Assembly: GCF_000205165.1 (NCBI RefSeq)
Contig: NZ_GL883870.1
Location: 83,477 to 147,476 of the forward strand
Reading direction: 5' to 3'
DNA: 64,000 nt
From: Paraprevotella xylaniphila YIT 11841
Lineage (GTDB): Bacteria; Bacteroidota; Bacteroidia; Bacteroidales; Bacteroidaceae
The notes under the pieces were generated by a model. It saw only the letters and a list, made by a program, of their open reading frames with translations, was not told the DNA's origin and ran no database searches. A program made the translations under genes and the position numbers. This document shows positions 27,597 through 38,778 of the stretch, one piece after another; within the stretch, counting starts at the first letter, position 1, and every line of letters begins with the position of its first letter.

Positions 27597-29642
27597 ATGA
27601 CGAAAATAGCACGACTTCTATTATTTCTTTGCACCTTATTGGTATTCCATATTTCTATGGCACGCCCACGGGTAGCCGTAGTACTAAGCGGAGGTGGTGC
27701 AAAAGGTACGGCACACATCGGGGCACTGAAAGTAATTGAAGAAGCAGGAGTCCCCATCGACATGATTGTAGGTACGAGCATGGGCAGTATCATCGGCGGG
27801 TTATATGCCATAGGATATACGACCGAACAGCTCGACAGCATATTCATGGCACAAGACTGGAACACATTGCTTAGCGACAAAGCTTATCGCAATGCACTTA
27901 ACCTACAGGCCCGGGAACAAAATTCACAATACATCCTCTCCGTCCCCTTCTTTGAAAAACCGCAAGACTTAATCAGCGGAGGGGTCATCAAAGGAAGAAA
28001 CATCGGGCGTATGTTATGGCAACTCACCGAAGGCTACCACGACTCCATTGATTTTCAAAAAATGCCTATCCCGTTTGCTTGTATTTCCCAAGATTTGGTG
28101 ACGGGCGAAGAGATCGTATTCCGAAACGGCGTACTGCCCATCGCCATACGTGCCAGCATGTCCATTCCCGGTGCTTTTGCCCCGATATCCATGAACGGCA
28201 AACTTCTCATTGACGGTGGCATCATCAACAATTATCCGGTAGATGTGGCACGACAAATGGGAGCAGACATAGTCATAGGAGTGGATGTACAGGATCCGAT
28301 GAAAAATGCAGAAGAACTTCAAAACAATATCTTCGCACAACTCAACCAACTCATCGACTTGCAAAGGAAAGACCGTTGGGAACAAAACATAGCTCTTTCA
28401 GACGTCTATATCAAGGTCAATGTAAAAGGATACAACACAACCAGTTTCAACACAACCGCCATAGACTCCCTGATGGGACGTGGAGCACAAGCAGCCCGTT
28501 CACAAATAGACACCTTACAGGCTATAGGCAGCCGCTTCTCTCCCGACGACTCCATCGTGAGCCGTCCCACACCTCCTTTCTTCTACATGCACCGCCCGGG
28601 AAATATCGAAGCGCGCTATGCAGGGAGCTTAAAAATCCTGATAGGCGACGCACCCAGAAATTCCATCAACCTTGGACTTAGGTTCGACAACGAAGAACTG
28701 GCCGCCTTGCTGTTCAACGGGCAAATGCAGCTCGGGAAAAAAAGGAACCACCACGTCAACCTGACTTTACGTTTAGGAAAGCAAACTTATGGCGACGCAC
28801 ATTACAATCTCGACTTAGGCAGGGAATGGAACCTTACCACAGGCTACCGTTATACCTATAACGATTTTAACATCTATGAGAAAGGAGAACGGACATACGG
28901 CATCAGCTTCAATCATCATTTCGGAGAAGTCGGATTCACCAAAAGTTGGAAAAACGTACGTCTCAAATTGGGAGGAATTTACCAACTCTACAACTACGGC
29001 TCCTTCCTCTATCGCTTCGAGGACAACTCGCCGACAGATATCACCAAAGAAAGCTACCTGAAGTTCGGCACGCAATATGCCGTCAATACATTGGACGACA
29101 ATTATTTCCCGACAAAAGGTTCCGAATTGGAAATGGCATATTACTATGCCATACCATTAAACGGGAACAAAGCCTTCCACACAGCGGGAATACATTGGAA
29201 CGCCGCATTCTCTTTCAACTCACGCTTCACTTTAATGCCCCGGATAGAAGGGCGCTATCTGACGACAGAAAACACCGTTGCCGAAATGAACACGCTCGGT
29301 GGACAAGAAAGAGGCAAATACTTCAGTCAACAAATACCATTTTACGGCATCAACCATTTCGAGATGCCCCATCGTTCTTTGGTCGTGGCGGGAATAGAAG
29401 CCCGTCAACGCATCGGAGGGAAGCATTACGTCAGTGGTATATTCAACATCGCCGCCACATCGGATGACTGGATGCATTTTTTCAAAAACAGCTTCAACGA
29501 CAACGACCTGTCGGGATATCACATCTTCGGTGGAGCCGTAAAGTATGACCTACGCACTTTCATCGGCCCTGTCGGTTTTACTATATGCTACAGCGACCGC
29601 GCCAAAGCTTCCGGATACATAAGGGCGGGATTCAATTTCTGA
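27597..29642 (+). CDS. Patatin-like phospholipase with C-terminal barrel domain
   Basis: After a signal peptide (KIARLLLFLCTLLVFHISMA) the protein has a patatin catalytic domain: oxyanion loop SGGGAKGTAHIG, nucleophile Ser in GTSMGSIIGG and Asp in LIDGGIINNYP. From about residue 310 a POTRA-like segment and then a beta-strand-rich ~330-residue region (ending RAGFNF) follow, typical of an outer-membrane barrel. This matches patatin/surface-antigen proteins of Bacteroidetes related to type Vd autotransporters. It is likely an outer-membrane lipid hydrolase. It is convergent with the GH92 gene. Confidence 0.9.
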   Translation: MTKIARLLLFLCTLLVFHISMARPRVAVVLSGGGAKGTAHIGALKVIEEAGVPIDMIVGTSMGSIIGGLYAIGYTTEQLDSIFMAQDWNTLLSDKAYRNALNLQAREQNSQYILSVPFFEKPQDLISGGVIKGRNIGRMLWQLTEGYHDSIDFQKMPIPFACISQDLVTGEEIVFRNGVLPIAIRASMSIPGAFAPISMNGKLLIDGGIINNYPVDVARQMGADIVIGVDVQDPMKNAEELQNNIFAQLNQLIDLQRKDRWEQNIALSDVYIKVNVKGYNTTSFNTTAIDSLMGRGAQAARSQIDTLQAIGSRFSPDDSIVSRPTPPFFYMHRPGNIEARYAGSLKILIGDAPRNSINLGLRFDNEELAALLFNGQMQLGKKRNHHVNLTLRLGKQTYGDAHYNLDLGREWNLTTGYRYTYNDFNIYEKGERTYGISFNHHFGEVGFTKSWKNVRLKLGGIYQLYNYGSFLYRFEDNSPTDITKESYLKFGTQYAVNTLDDNYFPTKGSELEMAYYYAIPLNGNKAFHTAGIHWNAAFSFNSRFTLMPRIEGRYLTTENTVAEMNTLGGQERGKYFSQQIPFYGINHFEMPHRSLVVAGIEARQRIGGKHYVSGIFNIAATSDDWMHFFKNSFNDNDLSGYHIFGGAVKYDLRTFIGPVGFTICYSDRAKASGYIRAGFNF

Positions 29643-29671
29643 AACCCGCCCTTCAGTCCTTCACGGCTTTT

Positions 29672-31867
29672 TCACTCGGCTTTAAACTCCAAAACTCCGC
29701 CTTTCATCAAGTCACGGATGTCAATAAAAGGCGCATCCAGTTTCTTTCCGTTAAAAAGAATAACCGGCAGATGCTTATGTTCTTTCAGCCCTTCGGCACG
29801 AACTGTCAACACCTTGCCTTGCGGCAGTTCCACACGGGCCGACGGGAACCTCGGAATCCCCAACGCATATTCTCCCGATGCCGGAGTCACCGGATAAAAG
29901 CCCAACGAACTGAACAGATACCAAGCGGACATCTGTCCGCAGTCGTCATTTCCCGACAACCCGTCCGCCCCGTTCCTGTAATGAGTGTCCAAGATTTCCG
30001 GAATACGTTCTTGCGCCTTGTCGAAACGACCGCAATAGTTATATAGATACACATAATGGTGGCCAGGCTCATTGTCATGCCGGTAATGCCCGTTGTCGAA
30101 CACGTTATCGAGCGCTGCGGCAAAAGACTCGTCCCCCCCCATCAAATCTATCAGCCCCTGCACATCCTGCATGACACAAAATTGATAAGTCCAGTTGGCC
30201 CCTTCGGTAAACCCTGAATGCTCCCCGGCCCAACTGCCATCGGCATTACGCGCTTGGAAAAGTTTCGTTTTCGGATTATACAAATAGCGGTAATTCTTTG
30301 CCCTTCTCATTAAATCTTCATAATCAGCCGTTTTTCCCAAAGCCTTTGCCATTTGGGCAATGCAATAGTCGCTTAAAGCGAACTCCAACGTACGGGCCAC
30401 GGATTCATTGGTCTTGTCATCGGCCACATACCCGTTTTTCAGATAATTGGTCAATCCGCCCCGTGCTTCATATCCCCCGTTCCACCATTCGCGGTCCCCC
30501 CAACGCGACTTATCGTCACCCGTAGGAGGCACGTAGGCATCCTTACGAATCGCTTCATACGCCTTCTCCACGTCATAATCGCGGAAGCCATTGACGTAAG
30601 CGTCCGCTATCACAGCGTCCGCATGCGTGCCGATCATGATATTCGTATAGGTAGGATTCGGCCATTTGGGTATCCAACCGCCCTCTTCATACATTTGTAC
30701 CAATGCCGTAACCATGTCGTCCACCCGTTCGGGCGCCATGATTTGCAGCCAAGGATGTTCAGCCCTGAAAGTATCCCACAAAGAATAAGCATTATAGGAA
30801 ACGCCCTGATGCACCTTATCGTCAAACGGACTGTAATAACGGCCATATTCCGAAAACTCCCGAGGATACTGCAAGGTACGGAAAAATGCCGTATAGAATA
30901 TCGTACGGTCTTCTTCGCTCGCCCCCTCCAAGTCTATCTTGGAAAGCTTTTCCTCCCATTCCTTTTTCACTTTTTTCGTCACGGATGCAAACGAAGACCT
31001 GGCCGGAATCTCTTTCGACAGGTTCACCGCAGCTTGCTCGAAGTCGATAAAAGAACTGCCGATACGCACATCAACCCACGTCGTCCCCGCAGGAAACTCG
31101 ACATATCCGCCTACAGAACCACCTTCCGCCTGTACAGACTTTCCGCTGACCGCCCCGTCGCGCCATGTACCGTAATCGGCAAAATCTTGGGAGAACTTCA
31201 ACACATAATATCCCTTGAACCCCGGCAAGGCCGGCCCCAAATGGGCATCATGCCTTTCCTTATTATATATATGCACCTCACGCTTGTCGGGATAGATGCG
31301 TATGAAGCCTCCTTCGTTTTCCCTTCCGGCCTCCAAATAAAGCAAGGCTTTTTCATCCTTTGGGTATGTGACATGGAAGAAAGACGCACGTGAAGTCGCC
31401 GTCATTTCCGTGGTAATCTCCGAACCGCCATGTTTTCCCGAAGCGTATGACACCTTGTAATAATAAGGCTTAGCCACTTCTTTCCCACGGTCCAGACGTA
31501 CTTGCCTGTCCTTCGCCTTAATCTTCAGTTCCCCACTTTGGGGCATCAGGGTCATGAACCCGTAATCCCCCATCCAGATGGCCGGTTGGTGCGTGCCCAT
31601 AAAACCGATTAAGACCGAATCGCAATGGCGATACATCGTACGGGATATGCCGTTAATACGGGTCGCCGCACACCATTGGGTCATGGCAAACGGCGTGCCC
31701 ACGGCCGGAGTCGTCCCCCCGTATTCCGTCTCATGGCTACCGTCCGTACCAATCATCATACTCACCTCATCCACATGGAATTTAGCTGTTTTTGCGGCTT
31801 TTCCCGACATGACAACAGGACACGAAGCCACACTCATCAATAAAAATAAAGTTCGTAATACTCTCAT
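29672..31867 (-). CDS. GH92 alpha-mannosidase
   Basis: The 731-residue exported protein has a signal peptide (MRVLRTLFLLMSVASCPVVM) and the GH92 fold: an N-terminal beta-sandwich and a catalytic (alpha/alpha)6 barrel. GH92 hallmarks are SLWDTFRAEHPWLQI, GGWIPKWPNPTYTNIMIGTH and GADGLSGNDDCGQMSAWY, which hold the Ca2+ and catalytic acidic residues. These enzymes release alpha-mannose (often alpha-1,2 linked) from host or fungal N-glycans. It stands alone between the patatin gene and recA, not within a SusCD locus. Confidence 0.93.
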   Translation of the reverse strand: MRVLRTLFLLMSVASCPVVMSGKAAKTAKFHVDEVSMMIGTDGSHETEYGGTTPAVGTPFAMTQWCAATRINGISRTMYRHCDSVLIGFMGTHQPAIWMGDYGFMTLMPQSGELKIKAKDRQVRLDRGKEVAKPYYYKVSYASGKHGGSEITTEMTATSRASFFHVTYPKDEKALLYLEAGRENEGGFIRIYPDKREVHIYNKERHDAHLGPALPGFKGYYVLKFSQDFADYGTWRDGAVSGKSVQAEGGSVGGYVEFPAGTTWVDVRIGSSFIDFEQAAVNLSKEIPARSSFASVTKKVKKEWEEKLSKIDLEGASEEDRTIFYTAFFRTLQYPREFSEYGRYYSPFDDKVHQGVSYNAYSLWDTFRAEHPWLQIMAPERVDDMVTALVQMYEEGGWIPKWPNPTYTNIMIGTHADAVIADAYVNGFRDYDVEKAYEAIRKDAYVPPTGDDKSRWGDREWWNGGYEARGGLTNYLKNGYVADDKTNESVARTLEFALSDYCIAQMAKALGKTADYEDLMRRAKNYRYLYNPKTKLFQARNADGSWAGEHSGFTEGANWTYQFCVMQDVQGLIDLMGGDESFAAALDNVFDNGHYRHDNEPGHHYVYLYNYCGRFDKAQERIPEILDTHYRNGADGLSGNDDCGQMSAWYLFSSLGFYPVTPASGEYALGIPRFPSARVELPQGKVLTVRAEGLKEHKHLPVILFNGKKLDAPFIDIRDLMKGGVLEFKAE

Positions 31868-31957
31868 GTTATTAAAAATTTGGTTAGGGTTGTCTTACAA
31901 ATAAACGGAAAAGAACAGCCCTACGGCCATTCTTTTCGTTCATAAAAAGGGATATTG

Positions 31958-32998
31958 TCACGGATTGGAATTGGCATCCTGCAAGGCTGCCGCAATCAGT
32001 CCTTCCACTTCGTCACAGAGTTCGGGGTTATCTTTCAACATCTTTTTCACGGCATCCCGTCCCTGCCCTATCTTCGTGTCGTTGTAACTGTACCACGAAC
32101 CGCTCTTCTTCAGAATGCCCAGTTCCGTACCCAAGTCCACGATTTCGCCGATTTTGGAAATGCCTTCTCCGAAAGTGATTTCAAATTCAGCCTTACGGAA
32201 AGGAGGTGCCACCTTGTTTTTCACCACTTTCACGCGCACTTGGTTTCCAATCACCTCGTCGCCGTCCTTGATGCTCGTCACACGGCGGATGTCCAAGCGT
32301 ACGCTGGCATAAAACTTCAAAGCGTTACCGCCGGTCGTCGTCTCCGGATTACCGAACATCACGCCGATTTTCTCACGCAACTGGTTGATGAAAATACAAG
32401 TGGTGTTCGTCTTGTTGATCGTGGAGGTCAGTTTGCGCAAGGCCTGGCTCATCAAGCGGGCCTGCAGGCCGACCTTGTTGTCCCCCATGTCACCCTCGAT
32501 TTCGGCCTTCGGCGTCAAGGCTGCCACGGAGTCTATCACGATAATGTCAATGGCCGACGAACGGATCAACTGGTCGGCTATTTCCAATGCCTGCTCCCCG
32601 TTGTCCGGCTGTGAAATCCACAAATTGTCCACGTCCACGCCCAACTTGGCGGCATAAAAGCGGTCGAAGGCGTGTTCCGCATCGATAAACGCGGCTATCC
32701 CGCCGGCTTTCTGCGCCTCGGCGATGGCATGGATGGCCAAGGTCGTTTTACCGGAACTTTCCGGACCGTAAATCTCTATGATACGTCCGCGAGGGTATCC
32801 CCCCACGCCCAAAGCGGCATTCAAAGCGATGGATCCCGTAGGAATCACATCCACTTGTTCCACGTGGTCATCGCCCAGTTTCATGATAGAACCCTTTCCG
32901 AAGTTCTTCTCTATCTTGTCCATTGCAGCCTGCAAGGCCTTCAGCTTTTCCGTATTCGGCCCCGCAAACAAAACTGCTTCTTCTTCTTTCTTTGCCAT
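31958..32998 (-). CDS. recA: Recombinase RecA
   Basis: The 346-residue protein has Walker [19 protein letters not shown], the L1/L2 region around [17 protein letters not shown], and [20 protein letters not shown]. It forms filaments on single-stranded DNA for recombination and triggers LexA cleavage. I take ATG at 32998 (MAKKEEE), the conserved N-terminus; an upstream ATG at 33040 would add 14 poorly conserved residues. It follows the carboxynorspermidine dehydrogenase gene in the same direction, 80 nt away. Confidence 0.98.
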   Translation of the reverse strand: MAKKEEEAVLFAGPNTEKLKALQAAMDKIEKNFGKGSIMKLGDDHVEQVDVIPTGSIALNAALGVGGYPRGRIIEIYGPESSGKTTLAIHAIAEAQKAGGIAAFIDAEHAFDRFYAAKLGVDVDNLWISQPDNGEQALEIADQLIRSSAIDIIVIDSVAALTPKAEIEGDMGDNKVGLQARLMSQALRKLTSTINKTNTTCIFINQLREKIGVMFGNPETTTGGNALKFYASVRLDIRRVTSIKDGDEVIGNQVRVKVVKNKVAPPFRKAEFEITFGEGISKIGEIVDLGTELGILKKSGSWYSYNDTKIGQGRDAVKKMLKDNPELCDEVEGLIAAALQDANSNP

Positions 32999-33078
32999 AT
33001 TCTTTTTTATAATCAAATCATCTATGTTCCACCTCCCCACAGCACCCCGGCAAGGGATGCCTTCCGGGAAATGCAGGA

Positions 33079-34272
33079 TTAAAGTTCAAGGTCGCCGTTG
33101 AACACTTCGTGCCACGGAAGCCCGTCCTTGTTCAACTCCTCCATGAACGGATCCGGGTCGAACTCTTCCACATTCCACACACCGGGCTTCTTCCAGATGC
33201 CTTTCAGGAACATCATGGCCCCGATCATGGCCGGCACGCCCGTCGTATAGCTAACCCCCTGCATGCCGGTCTCCAGATAAGCGGCATGATGGCTGCAATT
33301 ATTGTACACGTAATAAGTCAGTTCTTTTCCGTCCTTCACCCCACGGATACGGCAACCGATACTGGTCTCGCCTTCATAGTTTTCACCCAAATCCTGCGGG
33401 TTGGGCAACACGGCCTTGAGGAACTGCAACGGAACGATTTTCACCCCATTGTAATCCACCTCGTCTATGCGTGCCATACCGATATTCTGAATCACGCGCA
33501 GGTGCGTAAGGTATTCCTGTCCGAAAGTCATCCAGAAACGGGCCCGCTTGATGGTCGGGAAGTTCTTCACCAACGATTCGAGCTCTTCGTGGAACAACAG
33601 ATAAGAGTCACGCGGACCGATGTTCGGATACGTCAGGTCCTTATGGATTTCCATAGGCTTCGTCTCCACCCACTGCCCGTTCTCGTAATAACGTCCGTTC
33701 TGCGTGATTTCGCGGATGTTGATTTCCGGATTGAAGTTTGTGGCAAAAGCCTTATGATGGTTTCCGGCATTGCAGTCCACGATGTCCAGGTAATGGATTT
33801 CATCGAAATAATGTTTGGCCGCGTATGCCGTATACACACCGGAAACGCCCGGGTCGAAACCGCACCCTAAGATGGCGGTCAGTCCGGCCTCCTCGAAACG
33901 TTTCTTGTAGGCCCACTGCCAACTGTATTCAAAATGAGCCACGTCCTTCGGCTCGTAATTTGCCGTATCCAGATAATTGCACCCGGTTTGCAGGCAAGCT
34001 TCCATAATGGTCAAGTCCTGATAAGGCAAGGCCAGGTTCATCACCATGTCCGGCTTGTAACCGTTCAGCAGTTCCACCAACTCTTCCACGTTGTCGGCAT
34101 CCACCTTTGCCGTTTGGATAGACGGGTTCCCGATGGCCTTCACGATGGCGTCGCATTTGGCCTTCGTACGGCTGGCAATCATGATTTCGTCAAACACTTC
34201 CGGATGCTGGGCCACTTTGTGCGCTGCTACCGTGGCCACACCGCCGGCACCGATAATTAAAACTTTTCCCAT
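33079..34272 (-). CDS. Carboxynorspermidine dehydrogenase (saccharopine dehydrogenase family)
   Basis: The 397-residue protein begins with a Rossmann loop ([20 protein letters not shown]). [20 protein letters not shown] and the [21 protein letters not shown] region match the LYS1-like carboxynorspermidine dehydrogenase of Bacteroidales and Vibrio. It condenses a diamine with aspartate semialdehyde using NADPH in spermidine-type polyamine synthesis. The decarboxylase partner is not in the window. It lies just upstream of recA in the same direction. Confidence 0.9.
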   Translation of the reverse strand: MGKVLIIGAGGVATVAAHKVAQHPEVFDEIMIASRTKAKCDAIVKAIGNPSIQTAKVDADNVEELVELLNGYKPDMVMNLALPYQDLTIMEACLQTGCNYLDTANYEPKDVAHFEYSWQWAYKKRFEEAGLTAILGCGFDPGVSGVYTAYAAKHYFDEIHYLDIVDCNAGNHHKAFATNFNPEINIREITQNGRYYENGQWVETKPMEIHKDLTYPNIGPRDSYLLFHEELESLVKNFPTIKRARFWMTFGQEYLTHLRVIQNIGMARIDEVDYNGVKIVPLQFLKAVLPNPQDLGENYEGETSIGCRIRGVKDGKELTYYVYNNCSHHAAYLETGMQGVSYTTGVPAMIGAMMFLKGIWKKPGVWNVEEFDPDPFMEELNKDGLPWHEVFNGDLEL

Positions 34273-34426
34273 TTTTTGAATTCGGTATTATAATTAAATA
34301 TGTATAGGATGCAAAGTTAATGACTTTTTCCAAGAAGCAAAGAAAAAGCCTGTTTTTTTGATTTTTATTTGAATTAGATAATTTGCCCACGCTCGGCAGA
34401 CTCGAACAAGTTCGGTCTGTTCTCGC

Positions 34427-35008
34427 TTAATCGCAAATTTCGTCCCCTCTGATGCCCAACGCATTCATCAACGAATAACCGAGGATCTCCTGCCGGAACC
34501 CTCTCCCGGCCTGAGGCTCCATGGCCAACAACGTGACGTCCTTGCCCTCGGCCCGGCCCAAAATCTCGCGTACTCGAAGACCGTATTTCTCCACGTCCGG
34601 CACGATGACCAGTCGTTTGATACCTTTCTCGTCGACCAACGCCTCGAGCGACTGCAAATAGAGGGCATCTCCGTCCACCAAGTTCTCCACCTGTACGGAA
34701 CTCAATTTGAACTCCCCCAAATGCCCGTCGCAGAACGCCTTGCCGTCAAGCTCGGCCTCGAAGTCCGAGGGCGTGAAGTTGTCCAAGGCTTTCCGCCCCT
34801 TGCCGTGGATAAACACGACCTGTATGTCGTTCTTCCCCTCGCCGACTCCCCCGTCCAAAGCCGCGCAAACCAACCATTGCGCCAAGTCGGCTTTAGGAAT
34901 CGGACGGTTCAGCATCCGCTCGAAATTCACGATTAAATTGAACGCCACGGCATCCACGTAATCCGCATCCACCAGAATGACATTCTCACTCCATTTCGTT
35001 TTTTCCAT
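34427..35008 (-). CDS. DUF6621-like conserved protein
   Basis: The 193-residue soluble protein starts MEKTKWSENVILVDADYVDA and is rich in acidic residues; I take ATG at 35008, close to the promoter. It resembles conserved Bacteroides/Parabacteroides proteins of the DUF6621 type; no reaction is known. VILVDADYVDAVAF and RLVIVPDVEKYG suggest a Rossmann-like or NYN-like fold with Asp residues at strand ends, but this is speculation. A longer frame from 35179 is rejected because it reads through the promoter repeat. Confidence 0.75.
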   Translation of the reverse strand: MEKTKWSENVILVDADYVDAVAFNLIVNFERMLNRPIPKADLAQWLVCAALDGGVGEGKNDIQVVFIHGKGRKALDNFTPSDFEAELDGKAFCDGHLGEFKLSSVQVENLVDGDALYLQSLEALVDEKGIKRLVIVPDVEKYGLRVREILGRAEGKDVTLLAMEPQAGRGFRQEILGYSLMNALGIRGDEICD

Positions 35009-35033
35009 TTTATGTAGTACTGTTTTCCGTTTA

Positions 35034-35064
35034 CAAAGATAGCGAAAGGCGAGCGCAGTTCCAA
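35034..35064 (-). promoter_or_regulatory. Full Bacteroidales promoter for the DUF6621-like gene
   Basis: On the minus strand TTGG (35061-35064), exactly 19 nt, then TATCTTTG (35034-35041), 25 nt before the ATG. This is close to the TTTG-N19-TAnnTTTG consensus. Confidence 0.75.
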
Positions 35065-35128
35065 GCCAAAAGCTTGCTTTTGAACGAAAGACTGCCGAGC
35101 CGCATCCTATCTTCGTGAAACAAAGATA
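35034..35128. repeat. Palindromic intergenic element with promoter-like ends
   Basis: The segment has an inner inverted repeat (CCAAGCCAAAAGCTTGC), and its ends read TATCTTTG on the minus strand (35034-35041) and TATCTTCG on the plus strand (35108-35115). A second minus-strand TATCTTTG (35121-35128) has TTTG 20 nt upstream. I recall similar dispersed elements in Bacteroides-group intergenic DNA. Confidence 0.5.
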
Positions 35129-35129
35129 A

Positions 35130-35921
35130 ACAAAGGCAGGTGCAGAGGCAAACGAAAACGAAGTTTTCTTGTGACCCACTCTGCCTTTTTGCTTTCAAAA
35201 TGACAGCAAAAAGACAATACGGTACAGCGATAAAACCTTTATAAATCATGGTTCCAGACGTTTTCGGGACGTTTCCAGACACATTTTTTCACACTTGAAG
35301 TTCGTTTTTTTATCTTTTTAAGCCTAAACGCGTTTCAATCTCAAGAGATTGATTTTCCATTCGGCTGAAAAAACATTTTTTTTCTCCGCATGTCGTACGG
35401 GAAATGTCCGTACATGGAAGCGGAAAGCACCTGAAAACGACGTGGGAAAAGCTTTTTCCGGCTCGATTTCATTCTATTTGAAACATTTCCACCTGTAAAA
35501 AACGGATATCAAAATGCCACGTCCGTCCGGTTTGTGCTACCACCTCCTCCACTCTCCTGCGCAGAACCTTGCCACCCGGCTTTCCGGATGTTACCGGTAA
35601 GCCCCCTGTAGCTGACAAACAGCTTCTCCGCCACCCTTGCGAGAATCGCGTATTTCCGAAGCCACCCTGACAAGGACGCAAATAACGGATTCTCATGAAG
35701 GCCGATTTGACTTTTTGACAAAGAGGCTTATCTCTTTTATGAAACCACATCTGCCGATTCCGTCAGCCCGCGAAGCGTTCCGCCTGCCATATTTTCATCT
35801 TTCATGACATTTTGTCAGTCTACGCCTTATGGCAAACATTTTGATACGAGATAAGTGTGGCTCGACAACGCCACGTTGGGAAACAGAAAAATAAACAATT
35901 AAATATAGAAAGGAAACAACC
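35130..35921. other. Long intergenic region upstream of clpB
   Basis: About 790 bp without a supportable gene; the open frames of up to 93 residues lack any motif or conserved-looking composition. It contains TCTCAAGAGATTGA-type short palindromes, A/T tracts near 35300-35390 and GC-richer stretches. No convincing -7/-33 pair for clpB could be picked by eye. Confidence 0.5.
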
Positions 35922-38522
35922 ATGACTTTTGACAAATTTACCATTAAGGCTCAAGAGGCCATTCAGGAAGCCGTCAACCTTGTACAGGCAAGGGGACAGC
36001 AAGCCATCGAACCGGAACACTTGTTGGCCGGCATCCTCAAAGTGGGAGAAAATGTCACGAATTTCCTCTTTCAGAAATTAGGAGTCAACAGCCGGCAAAT
36101 CGAACAGGTACTGGAAAGCCAGATTGCTTCGCTGCCAAAGGTCCAGGGGGGCGAACCTTACCTGAGCCGTGAAAGCAATGAAGTGCTGACACGGGCACAG
36201 GATTACGCTTCCAAGGGCGGAGACGAGTTCGTCTCGCTCGAACCGATGCTTCTGGCTTTGCTGAACGTGAAAAGCACGGCCTCCAGAATACTGAAGGACG
36301 CAGGCATCACCGAAAAGGAACTGGCATCTGCCGTCAACGAACTGCGAAAAGGGGAAAAAGTGACTTCTCAAAACAGTGAAGACACTTATCAGGCGCTCAA
36401 CAAGTATGCCAAGAATCTCATCGAAGAAGCGCGGAGCGGAAAGCTCGACCCGGTCATCGGACGGGACGAAGAGATACGGCGCGTGCTGCAAATCCTGAGC
36501 CGACGTACGAAGAACAACCCGATATTAATCGGCGAACCGGGTACGGGCAAGACGGCCATCGTGGAAGGACTGGCCCATCGTATCCTGCGGGGCGACGTGC
36601 CGGAGAACCTGAAAGACAAACAACTCTACTCCCTCGACATGGGTGCGCTGATCGCCGGTGCCAAATACAAAGGAGAGTTTGAGGAACGTCTGAAATCCGT
36701 CATCAACGAAGTGACGAAAAGCGAAGGGCGCATCATCCTCTTCATCGACGAAATCCACACGTTGGTGGGCGCAGGAAAGGGCGAGGGTGCCATGGATGCC
36801 GCCAACATCCTGAAGCCTGCCTTGGCACGGGGCGAGTTGCGGAGCATCGGTGCCACCACGTTGGACGAATACCAGAAGTACTTCGAGAAGGACAAGGCAC
36901 TGGAACGCCGTTTCCAGACGGTCATGGTCAACGAGCCGGACACGCTCAGCACCATTTCCATCCTGAGGGGGCTGAAGGAAAGGTATGAGAACCACCACAA
37001 GGTGCGTATCCAAGACGATGCCATCATCGCCGCCGTGGAACTTTCCAACCGCTATATCACCGACCGTTTCCTCCCGGACAAGGCCATCGACCTGATGGAC
37101 GAGGCGGCAGCCAAACTTCGTATGGAACGTGACTCCGTACCGGAAGAACTGGACGAAATCGAACGCAGGTTGAAACAGTTGGAAATCGAACGCGAGGCCA
37201 TCAAACGGGAAAACGACCAGCCCAAGCTGGAACAACTGAGCAAGGAGATTGCCGAACTGAAAGAACAGGAAAGCAGCTACAAGGCCAAATGGGAAGCTGA
37301 ACGCGGACTGGTGAACAAAATCCAACAGAACAAACAGCAGATTGAGCAGTTGAAGTTCGAAGCCGAACGGGCCGAACGCGAAGGCGACTATGGCAAGGTG
37401 GCCGAAATCCGCTACGGCAAGCTCAAGGCACTGGAGGACGAAATCAACCGGATACAAGACCAGTTAAAGGACACGCAGGGCGGAGACGCGATGATTAAAG
37501 AGGAAGTGACCTCGGAAGACATCGCCGACGTGGTAAGCCGTTGGACGGGCATTCCCGTGAGCAAGATGCTGCAAAGCGAACGCGAGAAGTTGCTCCATCT
37601 GGAAGAGGAACTCCACAAACGGGTCATCGGGCAGGACGAGGCCATACAGGCCGTGAGCGATGCCGTGCGGCGCAGCCGTGCGGGACTGCAAGACCCGAAA
37701 CGCCCCATCGGCTCGTTCATCTTCTTGGGAACGACCGGTGTAGGCAAGACCGAACTGGCCAAGGCTTTGGCCGAATACCTCTTCGACGACGAGACGCTGA
37801 TGACGCGTATCGACATGTCGGAATACCAAGAGAAATTCAGCGTGAGCCGGTTGATCGGTGCGCCTCCGGGATACGTAGGGTACGACGAGGGCGGACAACT
37901 CACGGAAGCCGTACGCCGCAAACCTTATTCGGTGGTTTTGTTCGACGAGATAGAAAAGGCACACCCGGACGTATTCAACATCCTCTTGCAAGTGCTCGAC
38001 GACGGCCGTCTGACCGACAATAAGGGACGCGTGGTGAATTTCAAGAACACCATCATCATCATGACGAGCAACCTGGGAAGCGGTTACATCCAGAGCCAGT
38101 TCGAGAAACTGGCACCGGAGACCGGCGCACAAGCCCGCGAAGCCCTCATAGAGGAGACGAAAAAAGAGGTGCTCGGCATGCTGAAGAAGACCATCCGTCC
38201 GGAGTTCCTGAACCGTATCGACGAGACCATCATGTTCTTGCCGCTCACACAGGAACAAATCAAACAGGTGGTGCGCCTGCAAATCAACGGCATCACCAAG
38301 ATGTTGGAGGGCAACGGCGTAGCCTTGCAACTGACCGATGCCGCCCTGGACTTCCTGGCCGATGCGGGTTACGATCCCGAGTTCGGTGCCCGTCCGGTCA
38401 AACGGGCCATCCAGCGTTACCTGCTGAACGACTTGTCGAAGACCATGTTGGCACAGCACATCGACCGGACGAGACCCATCATCGTGGATGCGGACGGAAA
38501 CGGATTGGTGTTCAGAAACTAA
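35922..38522 (+). CDS. clpB: Disaggregase ClpB
   Basis: The 866-residue protein has the double Clp-N domain (1-145), first AAA+ with [17 protein letters not shown] (near 205) and [13 protein letters not shown], the coiled-coil middle domain (about 400-525), and second AAA+ with [17 protein letters not shown] (near 605) and [15 protein letters not shown]. It rescues aggregated proteins with DnaK. No ClpP-binding loop is expected or seen. It is a single gene with its own terminator. Confidence 0.99.
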   Translation: MTFDKFTIKAQEAIQEAVNLVQARGQQAIEPEHLLAGILKVGENVTNFLFQKLGVNSRQIEQVLESQIASLPKVQGGEPYLSRESNEVLTRAQDYASKGGDEFVSLEPMLLALLNVKSTASRILKDAGITEKELASAVNELRKGEKVTSQNSEDTYQALNKYAKNLIEEARSGKLDPVIGRDEEIRRVLQILSRRTKNNPILIGEPGTGKTAIVEGLAHRILRGDVPENLKDKQLYSLDMGALIAGAKYKGEFEERLKSVINEVTKSEGRIILFIDEIHTLVGAGKGEGAMDAANILKPALARGELRSIGATTLDEYQKYFEKDKALERRFQTVMVNEPDTLSTISILRGLKERYENHHKVRIQDDAIIAAVELSNRYITDRFLPDKAIDLMDEAAAKLRMERDSVPEELDEIERRLKQLEIEREAIKRENDQPKLEQLSKEIAELKEQESSYKAKWEAERGLVNKIQQNKQQIEQLKFEAERAEREGDYGKVAEIRYGKLKALEDEINRIQDQLKDTQGGDAMIKEEVTSEDIADVVSRWTGIPVSKMLQSEREKLLHLEEELHKRVIGQDEAIQAVSDAVRRSRAGLQDPKRPIGSFIFLGTTGVGKTELAKALAEYLFDDETLMTRIDMSEYQEKFSVSRLIGAPPGYVGYDEGGQLTEAVRRKPYSVVLFDEIEKAHPDVFNILLQVLDDGRLTDNKGRVVNFKNTIIIMTSNLGSGYIQSQFEKLAPETGAQAREALIEETKKEVLGMLKKTIRPEFLNRIDETIMFLPLTQEQIKQVVRLQINGITKMLEGNGVALQLTDAALDFLADAGYDPEFGARPVKRAIQRYLLNDLSKTMLAQHIDRTRPIIVDADGNGLVFRN

Positions 38523-38530
38523 GCATAAAC

Positions 38531-38570
38531 AAAGAGCGGGAATGTGAGGCCACACATTCCCGCTCTTTTT
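38531..38570 (+). terminator. Terminator of clpB
   Basis: AAAGAGCGGGAATGTG and CACATTCCCGCTCTTT form a near-perfect stem followed by a T-run. Confidence 0.9.
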
Positions 38571-38735
38571 GTTCGTTTTTCACAATATACTTACTTTCAA
38601 GTATCCATGTGTCCATTCCTCTGCTGACATAACCTTGTAAAACAATCAAGCAACACCACAATACCCAAAAACAAGTATTTTCCAATCCGGCAAATTACCG
38701 ACTTTCCACGATTGCAAGACACGCTTTCCAAGTCG

Positions 38736-38743
38736 TATCTTTG
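38736..38743 (+). promoter_or_regulatory. -7 element of the TonB-receptor operon
   Basis: TATCTTTG lies 35 nt before the TTG start, with TTG at 38712-38714 as a weak -33 element. Confidence 0.6.
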
Positions 38744-38778
38744 CATTCGCAAAACAAACCTCCTAAACTCATCAAACA

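Noticed and set aside
32999..33040. Extended recA start
   Set aside because: Adds 14 residues not seen in RecA proteins; MAKKEEE is the natural start.
35469..35750. 93-residue minus-strand frame upstream of clpB
   Set aside because: Trp/Arg/Cys-rich composition without any family signal; treated as non-coding.
36525..38555. Long minus-strand open frames opposite clpB
   Set aside because: Shadow frames of a highly conserved AAA+ gene.
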